NCBI GenBank assembly: GCA_029937635.1
Contig: JAPYPM010000183.1
Span: 1 to 5,043 of the forward strand
DNA length: 5,043 nt
Origin: Nitrospinaceae bacterium
Lineage (GTDB): Bacteria; Nitrospinota; Nitrospinia; Nitrospinales; VA-1
Direction of reading: 5' to 3'
Shown here: positions 1 to 3,312 of the stretch, piece after piece
Layout: every line of letters starts with the position of its first letter
How positions within the stretch are numbered: position 1 is the stretch's first letter
Translations under genes and position numbers: made by a program
The notes under the pieces: model-generated
Databases searched by the model: none
What the model was told of the DNA's origin: nothing
What the model saw: the letters and a program-made list of their open reading frames with translations, nothing else

Positions 1-2
1 CA

Positions 3-527
3 GAGAATCAAAAGAGAATAGAAAGACAAAAACTAGATGCCTTACTTGGTTTTTGTGAAACAACCAGTTGTAGACGTCAAGTTCTGCTTAAATATTTTGG
101 AGATAGTTTAAATAATCCCTGTGGTAATTGTGATACATGTCTAGAACCAATAAAATCTTTCGATGCAACTGTGGCAACACAGAAAGCCCTATCATGCGTG
201 ACTAAAACAGGTCAACGATTTGGAGCGGTACACATAATTGATGTATTATTAGGGAACAGTTCTGTCAAAATTATTCAATTGAGACATGATAAAATTTCAA
301 CCTATGGAATTGGAAAAGAATATTCCAAAAATCAATGGCGATCTATATTTCGTCAATTAGTAGCAAGAAATCTGTTGACGGTTGATATGGAGGGTCACGG
401 TGGTTACAGTTTGGGCGAGAATTTCAAAGACGTTTTAGATGGGAAAGAAAAAATATTACTAAGGGAAGACAAGTTTAGCAAGAAATCCGATCTATCAAAA
501 AAAAAAAAAACCAAAGTATCGGCTTAA
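3..527 (+). CDS. recQ: RecQ family ATP-dependent DNA helicase, zinc-binding and RQC domains (5' end outside window)
   Basis: RecQ is a 3'-5' DNA helicase that acts in recombinational repair and replication-fork processing. Only its C-terminal part is here; the two RecA-like motor domains lie upstream of the window. The frame is open from base 3. It shows the RecQ zinc site: a Cys at 69-71, then 16 residues, then the cluster PCGNCDTC (bases 117-140), which matches the four-cysteine pattern of E. coli RecQ. The preceding helix (CRRQVLLKYFGDS) is also typical. Next comes an RQC winged-helix domain, about bases 165-440, including DVLLGNSS, YGIGKEYSKNQWRSIFRQL and GGYSLGE. The frame then enters a lysine-rich linker encoded by a run of 14 A, and stops at 525-527 before the HRDC domain. 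The HRDC domain is encoded just downstream in another frame. Read literally, this is a RecQ without HRDC; the alternatives are slippage, mutation or a sequence error. Identity as RecQ is secure. Confidence 0.93.
   Translation, partial: ENQKRIERQKLDALLGFCETTSCRRQVLLKYFGDSLNNPCGNCDTCLEPIKSFDATVATQKALSCVTKTGQRFGAVHIIDVLLGNSSVKIIQLRHDKISTYGIGKEYSKNQWRSIFRQLVARNLLTVDMEGHGGYSLGENFKDVLDGKEKILLREDKFSKKSDLSKKKKTKVSA
497..510 (+). repeat. 14-base poly-A tract at the recQ frame break
   Basis: This is an uninterrupted run of 14 A, preceded by TC and followed by CC, in the linker between the RQC and HRDC coding parts of recQ. Upstream coding is in the frame of base 3 and downstream HRDC coding is in the frame of base 511. 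Losing one A or gaining two would join the two into one protein. Runs of nine or more A are known sites of RNA polymerase slippage and of replication or sequencing length errors. Confidence 0.95.
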
Positions 528-774
528 TTTTAAAAATAAAAAAAACGCGACTCTTTTTCAAAATTTGCGTGCACATCGTAGCGATTTAGCCATCGAACAA
601 AAACTTCCAGCGTATATGATTTTCCACGACACTACATTATTAGAAATGGCGGAAACAAAACCAAGAACTCTTACAGAGTTTGGAAGATTAACAGGTGTTG
701 GAAAAGTTAAACTAGAAAGCTATGGGGCGAGTTTTTTAGAAGTGATTTTTCGAGAAGGTAAAAATAAATCATGA
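511..774 (+). CDS. recQ: HRDC domain of RecQ, out of frame with the rest of the gene
   Basis: This is the C-terminal HRDC (helicase and RNase D C-terminal) domain, a small helical module that helps RecQ bind DNA. It reads in the +1 frame relative to the upstream recQ part and is open from the A-run to TGA at 772-774. The core begins near base 553 and shows the usual HRDC features: LFQNLRAHRSDLAIEQ, PAYMIFHDTTLLEMA, then RTLTEFGRLTGVGKVKLESY with the hairpin-like GVG motif, then FLEVI. It covers about 70 residues, as expected for a complete single HRDC. No ATG occurs ahead of it in this frame. The first possible start is TTG at 565-567, which lies inside the domain and has no Shine-Dalgarno site. 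It is therefore best read as the displaced end of recQ, not a separate gene. The well-kept motifs imply a recent or tolerated frame break, or an artefact of the A14 tract. Confidence 0.85.
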   Translation, partial: PKYRLNFKNKKNATLFQNLRAHRSDLAIEQKLPAYMIFHDTTLLEMAETKPRTLTEFGRLTGVGKVKLESYGASFLEVIFREGKNKS

Positions 775-1188
775 ATTAGCGGGACATACAAGAAAAATAC
801 CCCTACTTCATTGATTGATTATTTTCGAAGGCTTAAATTTTAAGTTATTTGGACTTATTAAAAATGTGTTTTGCCATATAAACCGCTCTTTAAATTAGGG
901 TGGCTTCTTTGGCGTTGGGGTTGGTCTATAAGGCTCTAGCCTCAGTGCTACAAAAAAAAATGTTCCCGCATTAATTAACTCCATAAATTAAGTAATATCC
1001 AAACTATTTACTTATCTGGTTTGACTGCCAGAAAAGAAACTTTCTAGATATTAACTTTAAATCTTCCTTCAAAGCTAAATTTTCAAAAACTCCCATAATT
1101 TTTTTCAACCACATTGCATATTCTATTAAGTTCGCATAGAATAAATAATTTTCAGCTTCCCGCTCAAATATTGTATAAACTATCTTAA
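775..1188. other. Intergenic region between recQ and the methyltransferase gene
   Basis: This 414-base AT-rich stretch has no complete gene on either strand. It contains a run of 9 A (952-960), small AT palindromes such as CTTAAATTTTAAG (near 834), a short inverted repeat AGGCTCTAGCCT (near 930), promoter-like boxes upstream of the methyltransferase, and a 62-codon - strand open frame reported separately. No convincing rho-independent terminator follows recQ: none of the inverted repeats is followed by a T-run on the + strand. Confidence 0.6.
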
Positions 1189-1192
1189 ATGA
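1004..1192 (-). pseudogene. Possible truncated gene remnant, 62 open codons, function unknown
   Basis: On the - strand the frame is open from just after a TGA (plus 1193-1195) to a TAG (plus 1004-1006), giving 62 codons. The translation looks protein-like, with a charged amphipathic pattern including TIFEREAENYLFYANLIEY, then KKIMGVFENLALKEDLKL, then RKFLFWQSNQISK at the end. The first ATG is at codon 27 and there is no GTG or TTG before it. Any original gene would thus have lost its N-terminus, and its upstream edge lies on the start of the methyltransferase gene. I do not recognise the family. A 62-codon open frame can occur by chance in AT-rich DNA, so this is a suggestion only. Confidence 0.25.
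1114..1142 (+). promoter_or_regulatory. Candidate sigma-70 promoter for the methyltransferase gene
   Basis: TTGCAT (1114-1119) and TAGAAT (1137-1142) are 17 bases apart. The -10 box matches TATAAT at five of six positions; the -35 box matches only its TTG half. The predicted start near 1149 would leave about 40 bases of leader before the ATG at 1189. A second possible -10, TATAAA at 1174-1179, would start transcription about at the ATG itself. Confidence 0.35.
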
Positions 1193-2169
1193 TCAAGCAA
1201 TTTCTACAAAATGTCCTAGGTTGGTTTTATTACTTCCGTATAAAAACACAACCTGAAAGGAGACGTCGTCGCGAACTAAAAAAATGGCGATCTGTTCTAA
1301 AAGTAATTCGAAGAGTGAAACGGCGCCGAGACTATAAAAAACTAGCCAGAGCTCAGCTGTTAGGAAGAGAAACGATCGAAACAATGGCACATATGTATGC
1401 ATGGGATCTCAGACAAAAACTTTTAGCTAAACCTAGATATAGAGAAGAGAAAAGATTGCCAAGGTTTGGTTTTAAAGGTTATTCACAGAATGAAGAAGAC
1501 GGAATCATTCAGGAAATTTTTTCTCGTATTGGAACGACCAACAAAACTTTTATTGAGATTGGAGCTGCAAATGGGTTAGAAAATAACACCTTATACCTTT
1601 TGATCCAAGGCTGGCTTGGTTTCTGGGTTGAGGGTAAGCCTAAAAATGTAGCTAGTATTAAAAATAGGTTTAAGGTCCCGATAAAAAACGGATCACTGAG
1701 AGTTAAATACGATTGGGTTCAAAAAAATAACATCAACCAATTAATGGAAGAGGGACAATTAGATTCAGGAGATTTGGATTTATTTTCTTTGGATATTGAT
1801 GGTAATGACTATCACATATTAGAAGCCATAGAACGACTTAGTTCAAGGGTTCTTGTAATTGAGTATAACCCAAAATATCGACCTGGTATTAAATGGGTGA
1901 TGGAACACAATCCTAAGCATTCTTATGATTTATCTGACCAGTTTGGTGCGTCTTTAAAGTCTTATGAGATATTACTTGCAAAAAAAGGGTATAGACTAGT
2001 TGGTTGTAACCTTTTAGGGAGTAATGCTTTTTTTGTGCGAGAGGATTTAATTGGAGATCATTTTCTTAGTGATTGTTCATCTGAGAATCATTATGAACCA
2101 GAAAGGCATTTTTTAAAGGATGGGCTAGTACCACTCCACTCTGCAAACTTTGGCTCATTCCAAATATAA
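1189..2169 (+). CDS. FkbM-like SAM-dependent methyltransferase, 326 residues
   Basis: Probable class I (Rossmann-fold) methyltransferase of the FkbM-like type, often found in clusters for surface polysaccharides or modified small molecules. The substrate cannot be told. Residues 20-55 are very rich in Arg and Lys. The catalytic region begins near residue 94 with GFKGYSQNEEDGIIQEIF. The SAM-binding glycine motif is FIEIGAANGLEN (121-132), followed by GFWVEGK (144-150), where the Glu is expected to bind the SAM ribose. Motif IV-like LDIDGNDYHILEAI is at 201-214 and VIEYNPKY at 223-230. The conserved tail includes SYEILLAKKGYRLVGCN (258-274) and LGSNAFFV (276-283). The start is fixed because TAA at 1186-1188 directly precedes the ATG in frame. 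No Shine-Dalgarno site is visible, so translation may be leaderless or weak. The nearest intact genes are 414 bases upstream and 419 bases downstream, so it appears to be a single-gene unit. The fold is fairly sure; methyltransferase activity is inferred. Confidence 0.75.
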   Translation: MIKQFLQNVLGWFYYFRIKTQPERRRRRELKKWRSVLKVIRRVKRRRDYKKLARAQLLGRETIETMAHMYAWDLRQKLLAKPRYREEKRLPRFGFKGYSQNEEDGIIQEIFSRIGTTNKTFIEIGAANGLENNTLYLLIQGWLGFWVEGKPKNVASIKNRFKVPIKNGSLRVKYDWVQKNNINQLMEEGQLDSGDLDLFSLDIDGNDYHILEAIERLSSRVLVIEYNPKYRPGIKWVMEHNPKHSYDLSDQFGASLKSYEILLAKKGYRLVGCNLLGSNAFFVREDLIGDHFLSDCSSENHYEPERHFLKDGLVPLHSANFGSFQI

Positions 2170-2240
2170 TAGTTATCGGACGTCACTCTAGTTAATTAAT
2201 ACTTCATATCATTGTTCTTGTAAATCTCTTGCGAGTTTGT

Positions 2241-2288
2241 AAAAAATAGGCTTTGGCGAGTGGTCTTCTAAATGACATAGCCAAGCCT
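2241..2288 (-). terminator. Candidate rho-independent terminator (- strand)
   Basis: AGGCTTTGGC (2248-2257) and GCCAAGCCT (2280-2288) form an inverted repeat of nine pairs with one bulged base. The 22-base loop is long for a terminator. Read on the - strand, the hairpin is followed by TATTTTTT or equivalent (plus 2241-2247, mostly A), which supplies a U-run. It could end the transcript of the 80-residue gene, whose stop codon is about 300 bases upstream of it on that strand. The long loop and the distance keep confidence low. Confidence 0.35.
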
Positions 2289-2303
2289 GTAATTCAAAAA
2301 TAA

Positions 2304-2576
2304 ATGGATAGTCATCTTAAGTTCGTATTTTTTTACAGAGGACGTCCAGTAAAAGAAATATATGCGATAGATAAAAGTTACGACTAGAATGAGATTAAGG
2401 ATTATGCAGATTGCTACTCTTAGGCAAAAGGTTATTTAGGACTACAACTATGGGATTCTATCGAACGCAATTTCTTAGTTGGAAAAGGATACAATGCTGT
2501 GACAAAAAAATTAATCCGTTCCAATACAATCTATTCCATTCAATGTAAATTAACTCATCCCCGTCCACTCAAGTAA
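2304..2576 (+). pseudogene. Broken reading frame with two in-frame TAG codons, function unknown
   Basis: From ATG 2304 to TAA 2574-2576 a 90-codon frame reads like a protein except for TAG at 2385-2387 (codon 28) and TAG at 2421-2423 (codon 40). The first part includes FVFFYRGRPVKEIYAIDKS, the middle EIKDYADCYS, and the last part KGYLGLQLWDSIERNFLVGK then YNAVTKKLIRSNTIYSI. There is no Shine-Dalgarno site ahead of the ATG. I do not recognise the family. Both interruptions are TAG, which single-base changes from common sense codons (AAG, CAG, TTG, TAT) produce easily, so a decayed gene is the simplest reading. Chance is also possible, since the longest uninterrupted part is only 50 codons. Confidence 0.3.
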
Positions 2577-2588
2577 ATGATAACCAAA

Positions 2589-2831
2589 TCACTTTAATTC
2601 CTGTTCATGGTCTTTTAAAAAATCTTTGATTTTATCCGTTGCATCTAAAAGTATAAGCCACTGACTTTTGTATAAAGTCACGGGGAAACGGCCGAGACCA
2701 TACATCGACATACCGCCTTTTTGCCCAACTTTAAAAGAGACACTATCTAATTTTGTTTGTTTTAATATTTCATTTTCTGCCCGGAGTCGTTCTAACTCAC
2801 TTTTCATGCTATCGTCATTATCCAAAGTCAT
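2589..2831 (-). CDS. Conserved hypothetical small protein, 80 residues, coiled-coil N-terminus
   Basis: A complete small gene of unknown function. Residues 9-25 (MKSELERLRAENEILKQ) form a short leucine-patterned coiled coil. The core, about residues 30-65, contains VSFKVGQKGGMSMYGLGRFP followed by VTLYKSQWLILLD, and a charged helical tail (DKIKDFLKDHEQELK) ends the protein. From memory, proteins with the pattern LKVSEKGG-x-SVYGLGRFPVTLY-x-x-QW-x-x-LL are found as unnamed small proteins in many bacteria and some phages, so the gene is real although no role is known. There is no signal peptide or membrane segment; a soluble cytoplasmic protein is expected. The start is supported by GGGAGG (plus 2841-2846), nine bases before the ATG. 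Its nearest intact neighbour on either side is more than 400 bases away, and it points away from the glycosyltransferase. Confidence 0.82.
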   Translation of the reverse strand: MTLDNDDSMKSELERLRAENEILKQTKLDSVSFKVGQKGGMSMYGLGRFPVTLYKSQWLILLDATDKIKDFLKDHEQELK

Positions 2832-2840
2832 TAGATTAAA

Positions 2841-2846
2841 CCTCCC
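2841..2846 (-). promoter_or_regulatory. Strong ribosome binding site of the 80-residue gene
   Basis: GGGAGG on the - strand ends nine bases before the ATG (plus 2829-2831). It is the clearest Shine-Dalgarno site in the window and settles both the strand and the start of the small gene. Confidence 0.75.
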
Positions 2847-2885
2847 AATAGTATATTAAGTAATTACTGCTATATAGAAATTAAA

Positions 2886-2914
2886 CATATCTATATTTGT
2901 TAATTTTCTGTCAA
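2886..2914 (-). promoter_or_regulatory. Candidate promoter of the 80-residue gene
   Basis: A perfect -35 box TTGACA lies on the - strand (plus 2909-2914). At 17 bases spacing the -10 position reads GATATG (plus 2886-2891), only three matches to TATAAT; TATGTT two bases further on matches four but needs a 19-base spacer. The leader would be about 45-50 bases. The -35 match and the position make it plausible; the weak -10 suggests low or activated expression. Confidence 0.4.
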
Positions 2915-2978
2915 TATTTTTTTCAGCACTGAATTTTTCGAGTAATTTAAATTCCCTAGAAGTATATAGAATATAGAT

Positions 2979-3200
2979 TCAAATAAAAAAATATTTTAAA
3001 ACGTTAGCCGCAGCCACATCAAAAAATGGGCTAAGGCCTAAACCGTAACCCATTATTTTAAATGGTGGGGCAAAAAAATTTAAAACTCCGAACCAAGTCC
3101 CCAAAGCATGAAGGTCATACCTGTTAAATTTAAAGTGGATATTCTGAAACGAACTTGTATCTTTAAAAGGTATCGTGCGAGCACCTCCTGACGATAGAAG
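2979..3200 (-). pseudogene. Possible gene remnant, 73 open codons without a start, function unknown
   Basis: On the - strand the frame is open for 73 codons between a TAG (plus 3201-3203) and a TGA (plus 2979-2981). The translation is protein-like and hydrophobic in its second half: RTIPFKDTSSFQNIHFKF, HALGTWFGVLNFFAPPFKI, then MGYGLGLSPFFDVAAANVLK. No start codon occurs in the first 31 codons; TTG is codon 33 and the first ATG codon 50. A short stretch in another frame just upstream begins with two ATGs (plus 3220-3222 and 3211-3213; MIIMFSLASIV), so a frameshifted remnant is possible. The family is not recognised. The opposite strand also reads fairly openly here, so coding on this strand is not proven. 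Confidence 0.25.
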
Positions 3201-3235
3201 CTAGGCTGAACATAATTATCATGCGGCCTCGGAAC

Positions 3236-3264
3236 TTGAACCTTCGGCCTAAATTTTATATAAT
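3236..3264 (+). promoter_or_regulatory. Sigma-70-type promoter of the glycosyltransferase gene
   Basis: TTGAAC (3236-3241), a 17-base spacer and a perfect TATAAT (3259-3264) form the best promoter in the window. Transcription would start near 3271, leaving a leader of about 42 bases before the ATG at 3313. The -35 box sits inside an imperfect inverted repeat (GGCC at 3224-3227 and 3246-3249, with GG at 3230-3231 opposite CC at 3241-3242), which could be an operator. Confidence 0.6.
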
Positions 3265-3312
3265 TCGCGAGGGGGAAAAAACCCAGTAAACATTAAACCC
3301 TCCCCCAGGCCA

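Larger units (their letters stand above)
2170..2588. other. Region between methyltransferase and small - strand gene, no intact gene
   Basis: This 419-base stretch holds a hairpin with a U-run on the - strand (2241-2288) and a + strand frame broken by two TAG codons (2304-2576), both listed separately. A 35-codon open frame on the - strand (2209-2316) overlaps the hairpin. No terminator for the + strand methyltransferase transcript is evident. Confidence 0.55.
2832..3312. other. Divergent intergenic region and composition boundary
   Basis: These 481 bases separate the - strand small gene from the + strand glycosyltransferase. The part up to about 3000 is very AT-rich, with repeated TATATAG/ATATAGA-type words. 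From about 3000 on it becomes richer in G+C, leading into the GC-richer gene. It holds the promoter of each flanking gene and a - strand open frame at 2979-3200, listed separately. No RNA gene could be supported. Confidence 0.55.

Noticed and set aside
895..971. Small - strand ORF starting at plus 969-971 with GGAG seven bases upstream
   Set aside because: Counting the nine-T run correctly gives a stop after seven codons, so there is no usable frame.
1193..1402. 69-codon - strand open frame
   Set aside because: It is antisense to the basic N-terminal part of the methyltransferase; the Arg/Lys codons there give few stops on the other strand.
2668..2859. 63-codon + strand open frame
   Set aside because: It is antisense to the 80-residue gene, which has the Shine-Dalgarno site and the conserved core.
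3028..3054. Imperfect inverted repeat beginning ATGGG and ending CCCAT
   Set aside because: It has two mismatches in a nine-pair region, no T-run and no link to a promoter, so it is too weak to call as a regulatory element.
3108..3191. 27-codon + strand ORF starting at ATG 3108
   Set aside because: It has no Shine-Dalgarno site, is very short, and the opposite strand reads at least as well over the same bases.
3221..3250. tRNA-like T-arm (GGTTCAAGTTCC on the - strand)
   Set aside because: The TTCAAG loop resembles a tRNA T-loop, but the 5-base stem does not pair, base 61 is not C, and no acceptor or anticodon arm could be found on either side.
3270..3306. Hairpin from GGGGG (3271-3275) and CCCCC (3302-3306) just before the glycosyltransferase
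   Set aside because: The stem is only about five or six pairs with a loop of more than 20 bases and no following T-run on either strand, so it is not a credible terminator or attenuator.
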